Shown: one piece after another, positions 24,840 to 35,251 of the stretch | How the letters are laid out: each line of letters opens with the position of its first letter | How positions within the stretch are numbered: position 1 is the first letter of the stretch | Assembly (NCBI GenBank): GCA_964431735.1 | Contig: CAYSLJ010000002.1 | Coordinates: forward strand, 44,592 to 108,591 | Direction: 5' to 3' | Source of the DNA: CALARM01 sp964431735 | Lineage (GTDB): Bacteria; Vulcanimicrobiota; SpSt-956; JAKJGF01 | Length of the DNA stretch: 64,000 nucleotides | Notes under the pieces: generated by a model | What the model saw: only the letters and a program-made list of their open reading frames with translations | Database searches by the model: none | What the model was told of the DNA's origin: nothing | Made by a program: the position numbers and the translations under genes

Positions 24840-26447
24840 TTATTGACCTTCCCAATAATCTTTTAACCACTTACTTCTGGCGGGATGACGGAGTTTTCTC
24901 AGGGCTTTCGCTTCTATCTGACGAATTCTTTCTCTTGTAACACCAAATTCCTGCCCTACTTCTTCCAGAGTTCTCGGTCTTCCATCTGCAAGTCCGAAGC
25001 GAAGTTTCAAAACTTTTTTCTCTCTTTCGGTGAGATTTTCCATAACATCTTCCATTTTTTCTTTAAGTAATATGGAAGATGCCGCTTCTGCAGGAGCAAC
25101 TGCTTCATGATCTTCAATAAAATCACCTAAATGGCTATCTTCTTCTTCACCTATAGGAGTTTCCAGAGAAATAGGCTCCTGAGCTATTTTAATTATTTCC
25201 CTTACTCTTTCAAGATTATATCTGGTACGCCTTTTAATTTCTTCATCTACAAATTTTTTATCTCGTGACGTCAGTTTTCTCCCAAGCTGATCACTGAGCT
25301 GTTTCTTTATTTCTTCCCTGTCTACAGGATACATCTGCTGAGTTATTTCTTCTATGCTGGGATCACGGCCCAGTTCCTGAAGCAGTCTTCTGGAAACCTT
25401 TATCAGTCTGTTTATTGTCTCCACCATATGAACGGGAATGCGTATGGTTCTGGCCTGGTCGGCAAGAGCTCTTGTTATGGCCTGCCTTATCCACCATGTT
25501 GCATAAGTACTGAATTTATAACCCTTATGATAGTTAAACTTCTCTACTGCTCTTATTAATCCAAGGTTTCCTTCCTGTATGAGATCCAGGAATAACATAC
25601 CCCGGCTCACATACTTTTTTGCTATGCTTACTACAAGACGTAAATTGGCTTCTATAAGTTCTCTTTTTGCTTCTTCTGCATCAAATTTTCTTCGTGACAG
25701 TTCACGTTCTATATCTTTCTGCAAAGGAGAAAGATCCAGATGAACCATATCAGACCATATAACACAGAAAGGGCGCAGATAAAGCTGAAATAGTATATCA
25801 GGGAGACGGGACATTACCTGACCGATATGAAAGAAAATCAATTCAGGTCTACAATTTAACAACTGTTTCAAAAGAAAAGTGGCTTTATGTTTCAATATAA
25901 ATTCCTGAGCAATTATTTTCTCCATATTTTTTTCTATTTCTTCCTGGTAACTGTGTCCTCCGCTTTTCTGAAGTAAGTCCTGTTTAAGTATTACTTTGAC
26001 TTTATGTCTTGTTTCCTCTCTGAGTCTTCTGTCATAATCAATCTCTTCCAGTAAATTGAATTGCTCGGCAAAACTTTTATAGGCTTTATCCTCAAGAACT
26101 TCAACCTGTTCCACCCTTTTAGCCAGTTCCACTTCCTGTTCCGGAGTAAGTAATTCAACTCTACCTATTTCTTTAAGATACATTCTTACGGGATCATCAA
26201 GGGAAACACCTTCAGGAAGGGTAAAAAATTGTTCTACATCTACTTCTTCATCAGGAGCTTTTTTACCGATAGCTTCATTTTTATCATCAACAACTTCTAT
26301 ACCTTCACTGGTAAAAATATCAAATAAGGACTCCAGCTTTTCTTCTGTAAGTTCCTGTTCCGTATCTAAAACCTCATTAATTTCATCATAAGTAAGGGTA
26401 CCATGCTTTTTCCCTTTTTGAATCAAATCCTTTACATGAAGAGGCAT
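24840..26447 (-). CDS. rpoD: Primary sigma factor (sigma-70, RpoD)
   Basis: Housekeeping sigma factor. In order: region 1.1-like N-terminus (KDLIQKGKKHGTLTYDEINEVL), region 1.2 (DDPVRMYLKEIG, LLTPEQEVELAKR), the core region 2 (NLRLVVSIAKKYVSRG, DLIQEGNLGLIRAVEKF, YKFSTYATWWIRQAITRA), region 3 and region 4.2 HTH (TLEEVGQEFGVTRERIRQIE). ATG 26447 is taken as the start; an in-frame GTG at 26465 overlaps the dnaG stop. Close coupling to dnaG forms the classic macromolecular-synthesis arrangement. The consensus promoter of the tRNA operon downstream fits recognition by this factor. Confidence 0.96.
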   Translation of the reverse strand: MPLHVKDLIQKGKKHGTLTYDEINEVLDTEQELTEEKLESLFDIFTSEGIEVVDDKNEAIGKKAPDEEVDVEQFFTLPEGVSLDDPVRMYLKEIGRVELLTPEQEVELAKRVEQVEVLEDKAYKSFAEQFNLLEEIDYDRRLREETRHKVKVILKQDLLQKSGGHSYQEEIEKNMEKIIAQEFILKHKATFLLKQLLNCRPELIFFHIGQVMSRLPDILFQLYLRPFCVIWSDMVHLDLSPLQKDIERELSRRKFDAEEAKRELIEANLRLVVSIAKKYVSRGMLFLDLIQEGNLGLIRAVEKFNYHKGYKFSTYATWWIRQAITRALADQARTIRIPVHMVETINRLIKVSRRLLQELGRDPSIEEITQQMYPVDREEIKKQLSDQLGRKLTSRDKKFVDEEIKRRTRYNLERVREIIKIAQEPISLETPIGEEEDSHLGDFIEDHEAVAPAEAASSILLKEKMEDVMENLTEREKKVLKLRFGLADGRPRTLEEVGQEFGVTRERIRQIEAKALRKLRHPARSKWLKDYWEGQ

Positions 26448-26457
26448 ATTATTTCCA

Positions 26458-28215
26458 CTATTCACTTAAAGATTTCCCTCCCTTCAAATAACGCAGGAGT
26501 TTCTGGTATTCTTTAAAAATCTCATCAGAAGGTTTCACTTTACCTTGTTCTAACATCAAATCTATTTCCTTCTTTCTATCAATTAACTTTTTATCTTTTA
26601 AAGTCTTTATTAATCCGAGAACAGATCCTTCACCGTGAGGATAATCATCTTCCAGTAATAACATTTCTGCAAGAACCTTTTTTTCTTTCTCATCATGTAT
26701 TTCTTTTGCCAGTTCTTCTGAAGAAAAATCCTGCCCTGCAAGGAAATTTTTATAACAGATTTGAGCAATTTTATGACAGATAGAATCAGAAAATTCATCA
26801 GGCTTAAATTTCTGGAAGACTTGCTTCATAACATCTTCATTCTGCAACATTAAACGAAGTAGTATTCTTTCGGTATCAGCAAAAGATTTTCCTGTATCAA
26901 CAGGAACTTTTAAATTCTTTTTTTCTTTATAAGTTCTGAATCTGGACATGAGTTCTCTATCGGACAGGCCAAGATTCTTACTCTCAATAATTTTAAAATA
27001 TTCATGACGATTTAAAGAATTCTGAACATTTGTCATAAATGGCTCAATACCTTTTAAAAAATCCTCTTTACCTTCCTTTGTAGTAAGATCATATTTTTTC
27101 TCAAGCCATGTAATGAGATAGAAAAAATAATCCACCCTGCCTTCCAGGATTTTATGAAAAGCATCTTTTCCTTTAAGTCTTATAAATTCATCAGGATCTT
27201 TTGCTTCAGGCAGAATTAAAGATTTGACAGAAAGTCCCGCACTTTCTAACAATCCCACTCCTCTACCTGTAGCAGAAACGCCTGCCGTATCTGCATCATA
27301 GGCGAGTATAACTTCTGAAGTGAATTTTCTCATAAGATTGGCCTGATCCATAGTAAGAGAAGTACCAAGAGAAGCAACAACTCCTTCACAACCTGCCTGG
27401 CTTACGGAAAGAAGATCCATATAACCTTCTGTAAGTATTAAAGGAGAAGCCTTGTCTTCTCTTTTTCTGGCCATATTAAGACCATAAAGATTTTTTCCTT
27501 TATTGAAAACCGGCGTCTCAGGAGTATTTAAATATTTCGGATTACCGTCTCCTATTATACGACCTCCGAACCCTATAACCCTGTCCCGGAGATCAAAAAT
27601 AGGGAACATAATTCTGTTTATAAAATAATCCCTGTAATGACCATCCTGTTCCCTTCTTACAAGGCCTCCTATGAGAGCCAGTTCCATAGAATATTTCTTT
27701 TTATTTAACACTTTAACCAGAGACTGTTTATCAAAAGGCGCGTAGCCTATTTTAAATTTTACTATTATATCTCCGGTCACATTTCTCTCTTTAAGATATG
27801 ATACAGCATTACTATCTGTCTGTTTCAAAAGAACCCAGTGGTAAAAATCCGCTGCAAGTTTGTTAAGGGTATAGAGATCTTTTTTATCCTTATAAGCTTC
27901 GGAATACCCGGTTCCATCAGATTCTGGTATGGCTATGCCGGCTCTTTCAGCCAGAGATGTTGCAGCTTCATAAAAAGAGAGGTTTTCTACTTTTTTCAGG
28001 AAGTCGAAAATATCTCCTCCGCTGCTACAGCCAAAACAATACCACAAACCTTTTTCTGGATTTACTGAAAAAGAAGGAGTCCTTTCTGAATGGAAAGGAC
28101 AGAGTCCCTGATAACTCTTTCCGCTTTTTTTCAGGGTAACATAACAGGATATGAGATCAAGCAGATTATTTTTATTTTTTATTTCTCCTATGAGTTCTTC
28201 TGTTATCCTGCCCAT
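26458..28215 (-). CDS. dnaG: DNA primase
   Basis: Synthesises RNA primers at the replication fork. The N-terminal CHC2 zinc finger shows LCPFHSERTPSFSV and WYCFGCSSGGD. The TOPRIM core shows LILTEGYMDLLS and ILAYDADTAG, and RGVGLLESAGL follows. The C-terminal helicase-binding domain is present in a 585-residue protein of usual length. No Shine-Dalgarno precedes the ATG; a heptad hairpin ends just upstream. The LSE-stop end overlaps the longer rpoD frame. Identity is firm. Confidence 0.96.
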   Translation of the reverse strand: MGRITEELIGEIKNKNNLLDLISCYVTLKKSGKSYQGLCPFHSERTPSFSVNPEKGLWYCFGCSSGGDIFDFLKKVENLSFYEAATSLAERAGIAIPESDGTGYSEAYKDKKDLYTLNKLAADFYHWVLLKQTDSNAVSYLKERNVTGDIIVKFKIGYAPFDKQSLVKVLNKKKYSMELALIGGLVRREQDGHYRDYFINRIMFPIFDLRDRVIGFGGRIIGDGNPKYLNTPETPVFNKGKNLYGLNMARKREDKASPLILTEGYMDLLSVSQAGCEGVVASLGTSLTMDQANLMRKFTSEVILAYDADTAGVSATGRGVGLLESAGLSVKSLILPEAKDPDEFIRLKGKDAFHKILEGRVDYFFYLITWLEKKYDLTTKEGKEDFLKGIEPFMTNVQNSLNRHEYFKIIESKNLGLSDRELMSRFRTYKEKKNLKVPVDTGKSFADTERILLRLMLQNEDVMKQVFQKFKPDEFSDSICHKIAQICYKNFLAGQDFSSEELAKEIHDEKEKKVLAEMLLLEDDYPHGEGSVLGLIKTLKDKKLIDRKKEIDLMLEQGKVKPSDEIFKEYQKLLRYLKGGKSLSE

Positions 28216-28220
28216 GTATC

Positions 28221-28287
28221 GGTGAATGATGAGTGGTGAGTGGTGAGTGGTGAAAAATACTCACTACTCACTACTCACTACTCACTA
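28221..28287. repeat. GTGARTA heptad hairpin
   Basis: GTGAGTGGTGAGTGGTGAA and the inverse ACTCACTACTCACTACTCAC lie between dnaG and ppdK. Confidence 0.9.
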
Positions 28288-28295
28288 GCCTTTCC

Positions 28296-30992
28296 CTAAC
28301 CGTTCTTAATCTTGGCCTGAGCTGCAGCCAGTCTTGCAATAGGAACTCTGTAAGGAGAACAGCTTACATAATTAAGGCCGAGCATATGGCAGAACTCTAC
28401 AGAATTAGGTTCTCCACCATGTTCACCACAGATACCTATTTTAAGATTGGCTCTTTTGCTTTTACCAAGCTCAATGGCCATCTTCATCAATTTACCCACA
28501 CCATCTCTATCTAACTCTTCAAAAGGATTGACCTTCAGTATATGATTTTTTAAATATGCAGGAATAAAGGTTCTTTCTGCATCATCACGACTGTAGCCAA
28601 AGGTTGTCTGAGTCAGATCATTTGTACCGAATGAGAAAAATTCTGCATATTCTGCAAGTTGATCTGCTACGGTACAGGCCCTTGGAAGTTCTATCATGGT
28701 GCCTATCTTGTAATCAACATGGACACCTGTTTCTTTTATCACTTCTTCAGCTATACGTCTGGCACTGTCATGGGTGAATTTCATTTCCTGCTGATGGCCC
28801 ACGCCGGGTATCATAACCTCTACCACTGCATTGACTTTTTCTTTTACGAGCTGACATGCTGCCTCAAATATAGCCCTTACCTGCATTTCATAAATCTCAG
28901 GATATACTATGCCGAGACGGCATACTCTGAGACCGAGCATCGGGTTTGACTCATGAAGTTCTCTTACTCTTCTGAGAATTTTTTCCTTTTCTTTCAGAAG
29001 TTCAGGATCTTTCCCTGTAACCCTTAAAGTTATTACTTCTTCAAGGAGATCATCAAGAACCGGTAAGAATTCATGAAGAGGAGGATCAAGAAGTCTTATT
29101 GTAACAGGACAGCTTTCCATAGCTTTCAGTATGCCGTAGAAATCCTGTCTCTGCACGGGGAGAAGTTTTGCGAGAGCATTTTTTCTTGCTTCCGGCGTAT
29201 CGGCAATAATCATTTCCTGAACTATGGGAAGACGTTCTGGCTGCATAAACATATGTTCAGTTCTGCAGAGCCCAATACCTCTGGCACCAAAATTACGGGC
29301 CTTTGCTGCATCTTCAGGTGTGTCGGCATTTGCATGAATACCAAGGCGTTTGATCTGGTCTGCCCAGTCAAGAATGGTTTTTGCTTCATGGCTTAATTCA
29401 GGAGCTTCTGTTTCAAGTCTTCCGTAGAATACCTGTCCTACAGTTTTTCCTTCTTTAACAAAAGCACCATCTATAGTAATAATATCGCCTTCTTTAACGG
29501 TTTTGCCGGCGACTGCAAATTCTTTTTTCACAAGATCAATCTTAATGTTGGTACATCCTGCGACACATGGCTTACCCATCTGTCTTGCCACTACTGCGGC
29601 ATGGCTTGTCATACCGCCTTCACTGGTAAGAACACCCTTTGCAGCAATCATACCATGGACATCGTCAGGATTGGTAACAGGTCTTACAAGAAGCACCTTT
29701 TCTCCTTTATCGCCCATTTCTCTTGCAAGGTCTGCACTGAATACTACAGAACCTGTAGCGGCACCGGGAGAGGCCGGTAAACCTTCTGCCAGAAGAAGTC
29801 CTTCTTTTTCTGCCTTCTTTCTTGCAGCAGGTGCAATACGGGGATGAAGAAGTTGATTTAATTGAGTTGGATCAATTCTCATGATTGCTTCTTCTTTTGT
29901 TATAAGTCCTTCTTCTACCATATCATAGGCAACCTTTACGGCAGCCTGAGTGGTTCTTTTACCTACTCTGGCCTGAAGCATAAAGAGTTTACCATGTTCA
30001 AAGGTAAATTCCAGATCCTGAAGATCTCTATAATGTTTTTCAAGAATATCGCATATCTTTGCAAATTCATTGTAAAGATGTGGCACATCAACTTTCATCT
30101 GACTTATATGTTTGGGAGTGCGAATACCTGCCACTACATCCTCACCCTGTGCATTTTCAAGAAATTCTCCATAGATTTCCTTTGCTCCAGATGAAGGATC
30201 TCTTGTAAATGCAACACCTGAACCGCTTTCACCGAAGAAATTACCGAATACCATGGTCTGAACATTGACTGCTGTGCCAAGGTCATGAGGTATCTTAAAT
30301 TCATTTCTGTAGGTTATTGCTTTATGACCGTTCCATGAATTGAATACGGCACATATGGCAAGTTCTAACTGCTTCCACGGGTCAGAGGGGAAGGATTCTC
30401 CTTTTTCTTTCTTTACAAGGGTTTTAAAATCTTCCACTATAGCTTTCCAGTGTTCTGCCTTGAATTCAGTATCCTGGGTGAAACCCAATTTTTCCTTATA
30501 TCCTTTTAAAATAGCCTCAAAATCATGATGTTCAACACCGAGCACTACATCACTGAACATATCGATAAATCTTCTGTAACAGTCATAGGCAAAACGTTCG
30601 TCACCGGAAAGTTCTACAAGACCCTTTACAGTTTCGTCATTAAGTCCGAGATTAAGTATGGTATTCATCATACCCGGCATAGAAAATTTAGCGCCTGATC
30701 TTACTGAAAATAAAAGAGGATTTGCAGGGTCACCGAATTTTTTGTTCATTTTTTTCTCGATTACACCTACATATTCCTTTACTCCTTCCATAAGTCCATC
30801 AGGAAGGCCACCTTTTTCTATAAATTCATTACATACTCTGGTGGTTATTGTAAAACCCGGTGGCACAGGAAGGCCAATATTGGTCATTTCAGCAAGATTG
30901 GCACCTTTACCTCCGAGAAGGTCTTTCATATCTTTATTACCTTCTTCGAAAAGATATATCCTTTTATTACAATTACATGCACATTCCGTCAT
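28296..30992 (-). CDS. ppdK: Pyruvate, phosphate dikinase
   Basis: Interconverts pyruvate, ATP and phosphate with PEP, AMP and PPi. At 898 residues it is full length. The N-terminal ATP-grasp domain shows DLLGGKGANLAEM and FSVRSGAKFSMPGMM. The central phospho-histidine domain shows GGMTSHAAVVAR, with the catalytic histidine. The C-terminal PEP barrel shows GIGLCRTEHMF, SFGTNDLTQTTFGYSRDD and ICGEHGG. ATG 30992 follows AAAGGAGGA. Together with HPr/EI it points to PEP-centred metabolism. Confidence 0.97.
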   Translation of the reverse strand: MTECACNCNKRIYLFEEGNKDMKDLLGGKGANLAEMTNIGLPVPPGFTITTRVCNEFIEKGGLPDGLMEGVKEYVGVIEKKMNKKFGDPANPLLFSVRSGAKFSMPGMMNTILNLGLNDETVKGLVELSGDERFAYDCYRRFIDMFSDVVLGVEHHDFEAILKGYKEKLGFTQDTEFKAEHWKAIVEDFKTLVKKEKGESFPSDPWKQLELAICAVFNSWNGHKAITYRNEFKIPHDLGTAVNVQTMVFGNFFGESGSGVAFTRDPSSGAKEIYGEFLENAQGEDVVAGIRTPKHISQMKVDVPHLYNEFAKICDILEKHYRDLQDLEFTFEHGKLFMLQARVGKRTTQAAVKVAYDMVEEGLITKEEAIMRIDPTQLNQLLHPRIAPAARKKAEKEGLLLAEGLPASPGAATGSVVFSADLAREMGDKGEKVLLVRPVTNPDDVHGMIAAKGVLTSEGGMTSHAAVVARQMGKPCVAGCTNIKIDLVKKEFAVAGKTVKEGDIITIDGAFVKEGKTVGQVFYGRLETEAPELSHEAKTILDWADQIKRLGIHANADTPEDAAKARNFGARGIGLCRTEHMFMQPERLPIVQEMIIADTPEARKNALAKLLPVQRQDFYGILKAMESCPVTIRLLDPPLHEFLPVLDDLLEEVITLRVTGKDPELLKEKEKILRRVRELHESNPMLGLRVCRLGIVYPEIYEMQVRAIFEAACQLVKEKVNAVVEVMIPGVGHQQEMKFTHDSARRIAEEVIKETGVHVDYKIGTMIELPRACTVADQLAEYAEFFSFGTNDLTQTTFGYSRDDAERTFIPAYLKNHILKVNPFEELDRDGVGKLMKMAIELGKSKRANLKIGICGEHGGEPNSVEFCHMLGLNYVSCSPYRVPIARLAAAQAKIKNG

Positions 30993-31076
30993 TATTTAAT
31001 AGTCCTCCTTTGTTATTACTCATAATAAAATTAAATACGAAATGAGAAATTCCATATTTCGACAAGGAAAATCCAA

Positions 31077-31093
31077 ATCCTTTTATAAAGGAT
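31077..31093 (-). terminator. Intrinsic terminator after glyS
   Basis: On the minus strand ATCCTTT-ATA-AAAGGAT is followed by TTTGGATTTT, 25 bp after the glyS stop. Short stem but correctly placed. Confidence 0.55.
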
Positions 31094-31117
31094 AAGTTTT
31101 TTACCTGTCTGGTAAAA

Positions 31118-33220
31118 TTATACAATATTACTTCCTTCTACAACTATTTCAGAAAAATCTGCAACCTTCAGATACAGATTGACAACCATATCCAGGAGAG
31201 AAAGCCTGTTATTTCTGAGAGTTTCATCAGGAACCATAACCATAACTTTATCAAAAAACTTATCTATACTGGGACGAAGAGATGAAAGCTTTCTCATAAC
31301 CTCCGGATAATCAACCATATCAGGAACAAGAAATAATCTCTGAACATCTTCAGATGTTTCTTTGAAATGTTCATAAAGAGCTTTTTCCTCTTCTTCCCGG
31401 AGAAGATTTAATGAAAATTCAGCTCTGTCTACCGGTGTTTTCTTTAATATATTAAAGGCTCTTGTAAAAGCAGCAACAAGAGATAAAAATTCCGGCAAAT
31501 CTCTCAGGGCAGTAATGGCTTTAACTCTTGAGATCGTATCTTTAATATTTCTTAAAGCGCCATGTTTGATTGATTTAATAACATCATATCTTAAACCAGC
31601 AGATAAGAGATAATTTTCAAGTCTCTGAAATGTAAATTCTTCGAAATCTTCTGTAACCTTATTCTTATCTTTCAGGGCAAAACCTCCCTGTATGTAAAGA
31701 TCAAAAGCTCTTGAGAAGTATTCCGGAAGAGATCCTTCTATATAACCATCGGCTAAAAGCCTTATAACTCCGAGTATATACCTTCTCTGCCCGTATGGAT
31801 CTGCCGAACCTGTAGGGAGAAAGCCCATACCAAGACAACCTGCTACAGAATCCAGTTTATCTGCAAAACTTATAACCTGTCCTGTAAGAGTTTCAGGAAG
31901 TGTGTCCTGAGAAAAGGCAGGTTTATAATGTTCCCTTATAGCTTTGCAGACTTCTCCAGATTCGCCTGAGGCATATATACCTCCCATAATTCCCTGAAGT
32001 TCTGGGAATTCTTTGACCATATTGGAAGCAAGGTCTGCTTTGCATATTTCTGCTGCCCTCTCTCCGTCTTTTATCAGTTCTTTATGTCTCATAGAGGTAA
32101 GTATAAATATTGCCAGTTCTTTTATCCTTCCCGACTTATCGAACATGGTACCCAGATTTTTCTGAAATCCTATACTTTTAAGCTTTGGAAGATGTTTATC
32201 AAGAGAAACCTTTCTGTCTTCATGGAAGAAGAATTTCGCATCTGCAAAACGTGCATCAAGAACCCTTTCATTCCCCAGTTTTACCAGGTCAAGTCCTCTC
32301 TTATCTCCGTTTCTAACAGCTGCAAAATAAGGCAGTATATTGCCTTTATTGTCTGTAACAGCAAAATACCTCTGATGTTTGCTCATTACAGTAACAAGTA
32401 CCTCCCTGGGGAGTTCCAGATAATCCGGTGAATATGAGCCTGTAAAACATGCAGGATATTCTACCAGAAAGTTTACCTCATCCATAAGTGAAGGGTTATC
32501 CAGGATGGCACCTCCCGAAGCTTCTGCAAGACAGGCTATCTCTTTTTCTATCATATCTTTCCTCTGATTGTGATCCAGAATTACCATATTCTTATAAAGC
32601 AATTCTTTAAATTGATCTGCATCGGGAATCTCTATGGGACCTGAACTTAAAAATCTGTGTCCGTAAGTAATTCTTCCGGAAGAAAGACCTGCCACTTTAA
32701 ACGGTATGACAGAAGGGCCGGCAAGTGCCAGTATCCAGCGAACAGGACGGGTAAAACGAAAAAGACTTTCTTCCCAGTACATATTTTTGGGGAAATAAAT
32801 CTTTTTAATAATGGCCGGAAGCACCCCGGACATAACATCTACAGAAGATTTACCTTCTTCTAAAACTCTGGCAAAGATATATTCTCCCTGTCCTACAGTC
32901 TTTATAAAGAGATCTTTCAGGTCAACCTTCTGAGATTTTGCAAAACCTGTGGCTGCAGCAGTAGGATTGCCATTCCCATCATAGGAAGCTTTTCTGGGAG
33001 GGCCCTTTACTTCTTTAGCTACATCAGATTGTCTGTCTGAGAGGTTCTCAACAAAAACTGCCAGCCTTCTCGGAGTTGCCATGGTTATAACATTCTGAAA
33101 ATCAAGCCTGGCAGCAGTGAGCTCTTTAACCATCATATCCTTTAACTGTACAAGAGCGGGAGGAATAAAGCCTGCAGGGAGTTCTTCTGTTCCTATTTCT
33201 AAAATCATATTATTACTCAT
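31118..33220 (-). CDS. glyS: Glycyl-tRNA synthetase beta subunit
   Basis: The beta subunit of heterotetrameric GlyRS, needed for tRNA-Gly recognition. The 700-residue length is normal. Signatures are LEIGTEELPAGFIP, TPRRLAVFVENL, VKGPPRK, GHRFLSSGP, SKHQRYFAV, DKLDSVAG, GSADPYGQRR and a C-terminal anticodon-binding-like domain. ATG 33220 follows GGAGATTA. It ends the glyQ-TPR-glyS gene group, only 5 bp after the TPR gene. Confidence 0.96.
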   Translation of the reverse strand: MSNNMILEIGTEELPAGFIPPALVQLKDMMVKELTAARLDFQNVITMATPRRLAVFVENLSDRQSDVAKEVKGPPRKASYDGNGNPTAAATGFAKSQKVDLKDLFIKTVGQGEYIFARVLEEGKSSVDVMSGVLPAIIKKIYFPKNMYWEESLFRFTRPVRWILALAGPSVIPFKVAGLSSGRITYGHRFLSSGPIEIPDADQFKELLYKNMVILDHNQRKDMIEKEIACLAEASGGAILDNPSLMDEVNFLVEYPACFTGSYSPDYLELPREVLVTVMSKHQRYFAVTDNKGNILPYFAAVRNGDKRGLDLVKLGNERVLDARFADAKFFFHEDRKVSLDKHLPKLKSIGFQKNLGTMFDKSGRIKELAIFILTSMRHKELIKDGERAAEICKADLASNMVKEFPELQGIMGGIYASGESGEVCKAIREHYKPAFSQDTLPETLTGQVISFADKLDSVAGCLGMGFLPTGSADPYGQRRYILGVIRLLADGYIEGSLPEYFSRAFDLYIQGGFALKDKNKVTEDFEEFTFQRLENYLLSAGLRYDVIKSIKHGALRNIKDTISRVKAITALRDLPEFLSLVAAFTRAFNILKKTPVDRAEFSLNLLREEEEKALYEHFKETSEDVQRLFLVPDMVDYPEVMRKLSSLRPSIDKFFDKVMVMVPDETLRNNRLSLLDMVVNLYLKVADFSEIVVEGSNIV

Positions 33221-33225
33221 AAATA

Positions 33226-35229
33226 TTAATCTCCTTCCCCTTCTTCACTTTCCTGAGAGGCAATCTTATCTCTCCAGGAAGAAACCATTTCAAATTCTTT
33301 CAGTTTTTCTTCCAGAATTTTATTGACCCTTTTTTCCATAACCAGGAGACGGTTATCATCTACAAGGAGATTATCCCAGACATTGCCATCTCCACCGGAA
33401 GGTTGAGACAGATTAAGAGTATCAATCTCTTTCTCAAATTCCCCGGATGGCGCTTCCTGCGGAACAGAGGGAGTAAAGAAACCCTCGAGAATTGTTGCCA
33501 TTTTCTTTGTTTCAATAACATTGACCGACATGCTATGAATAAATTCATATTCATGCTGTAATATTTTATGGTCAGAATTCTTCTCAAAAGCTTTTTTCAT
33601 AAAACTGGCGGCATCTGTAAGATTATCTTCAAGAAAATATGTCCATGCCTTGCCTCTGTATCCGAAATGATATAGAGGAAGATCTTTTATTAATTTATCG
33701 AAACACATATGAGCACCTCTGTAATTTTTACTTCTTGCCATAGAAGTACCAAGATTACAGAGACAGGCAACATGAGAAGAAATAGCCCTGTTTTCTTCTA
33801 CAGGTGGTCCTCCTTTTACCATACTTTCTTCTTTACTGTAAGGATAAATTACCTTCAGGGATGCCTCTTCCGGTTCCTTTGCTTTCAGAGCTTTTAGCAG
33901 AATTTCACAGGCTTTTTTATAATCGCCTTCAATAGCAAGGATAAAACCAAGATTTGAATAAGGAAGAGGATATTCGGGAGACAGGTCTATAGCTTTCGAG
34001 AAATATTCCTTTGCTCCAGAAAGATTCCCCTGATGCATTTCCAGAAAACCAAGGTTATTTAAAGCAAGGAGATTATCTGGCTTGAACTTGAGAAGATCTT
34101 TAAACATTCCTCTTGAAGCCTCTATATCTCCTGTACAGAAATAACTGTATCCTCCATTCAAATATGCTTCTACTATATCGGATTTTTCCTGAATTATCTT
34201 TTTATAAACCTCTATAGCTTCAGGAAAGCATGACTGATTTATATAACTCTGTCCTATGAGAAGCTGAGCTGAAAGCTTTACGGGAGCATAAAATTTCATA
34301 AGCTCTTCATTATCTGCTATGTCTGTCATAGCAGAAAATTTTATCAGTGTATTTCTGCCTTTATCTATAAGACCCTGGTAAAGATAACCTGTACCGAGTA
34401 AATACATGGCTTCAGGAAGTTTTGAATTATTTCTTAAAACATTCAAAGAAGAATTGACTACTTCATCAAAATTGCCTGAAAGGAAAGAAATAAAAGATTT
34501 TTCTATATATATATGTGCCAGGAGACCTTCATAAAATGCCTGAAGATATTTAGGACAGAGAGGCATTTTCTGTCTTATAAGATTTATAGCTTTATCCTGA
34601 GAGATAAGGGCTTTCTCAAATTCATCCTGCCTGAGAAAACACCGGGAGAGTAAATGATAGCCGAGCCAGTCTTTCGGAGTCATCACTAAAAATCTGGAAA
34701 ATTGCTTCTGAAATTCATCTTTTACATCCTGTTCCAGGAAAATCTGAACCAGTCCCCATATAACAGGTAATTCCATGGCACAATGGCTCCCTTTGTTGAG
34801 AAGCTCAAGAGCAATGTCAAGGTCTCCCATGTCTCTATAGAAAGATGCCAGATTTAAATAAGCCCATGGATGAGTTGAATTTTTATCTATACATTCTTTG
34901 AGTATAGTAATTGCTCCATCTTCATCTCCATCCAGTTTTTTCAGATTTGCAAGTCCTCTGGCTATCCATATATCTTTATCTCTTAAATATGCTTCTTCAT
35001 AGTTTTTCTTTCCTCCTTCTCTGTCACCGGAACGAAGGAGTGCCTCGGCAAGCATATGATAAAGTATGGAAGATTCGGAATTATTTTTAAGGGCAGATGC
35101 AAAAGCTATTCTGGATTTATCATAATCCTCTTCAGAAAAAAATCTGAGTCCTTTCACAAATCTATCCTGAATATGATCCTTCTTTTTGTCTTTTTTATCT
35201 TTTTTCTTTTTCTTACCTTTATGACTCAT
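33226..35229 (-). CDS. Large TPR-repeat protein between glyQ and glyS
   Basis: A 667-residue protein with a Lys-rich start (KGKKKKKDKKDKKKDH) and about a dozen TPRs (for example AYLNLASFYRDMGDLDIALE, EAYLNGGYSYFCTGDIEASR, LLALNNLGFLEMHQGNLSGA). The end is Glu-rich. No signal peptide, so cytoplasmic; the basic N-terminus might touch RNA or ribosomes. It sits 5 bp from glyS and 22 bp from glyQ in the same direction, a position normally empty. A scaffold or regulator linked to glycyl-tRNA synthesis is possible but unproven. Confidence 0.85.
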   Translation of the reverse strand: MSHKGKKKKKDKKDKKKDHIQDRFVKGLRFFSEEDYDKSRIAFASALKNNSESSILYHMLAEALLRSGDREGGKKNYEEAYLRDKDIWIARGLANLKKLDGDEDGAITILKECIDKNSTHPWAYLNLASFYRDMGDLDIALELLNKGSHCAMELPVIWGLVQIFLEQDVKDEFQKQFSRFLVMTPKDWLGYHLLSRCFLRQDEFEKALISQDKAINLIRQKMPLCPKYLQAFYEGLLAHIYIEKSFISFLSGNFDEVVNSSLNVLRNNSKLPEAMYLLGTGYLYQGLIDKGRNTLIKFSAMTDIADNEELMKFYAPVKLSAQLLIGQSYINQSCFPEAIEVYKKIIQEKSDIVEAYLNGGYSYFCTGDIEASRGMFKDLLKFKPDNLLALNNLGFLEMHQGNLSGAKEYFSKAIDLSPEYPLPYSNLGFILAIEGDYKKACEILLKALKAKEPEEASLKVIYPYSKEESMVKGGPPVEENRAISSHVACLCNLGTSMARSKNYRGAHMCFDKLIKDLPLYHFGYRGKAWTYFLEDNLTDAASFMKKAFEKNSDHKILQHEYEFIHSMSVNVIETKKMATILEGFFTPSVPQEAPSGEFEKEIDTLNLSQPSGGDGNVWDNLLVDDNRLLVMEKRVNKILEEKLKEFEMVSSWRDKIASQESEEGEGD

Positions 35230-35251
35230 TTAACACCATCCTTTTTAAAAA

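Noticed and set aside
28659..31045. Long antisense frames within ppdK
   Set aside because: They are shadows of a strongly conserved enzyme and contain no recognisable domains or ribosome sites.
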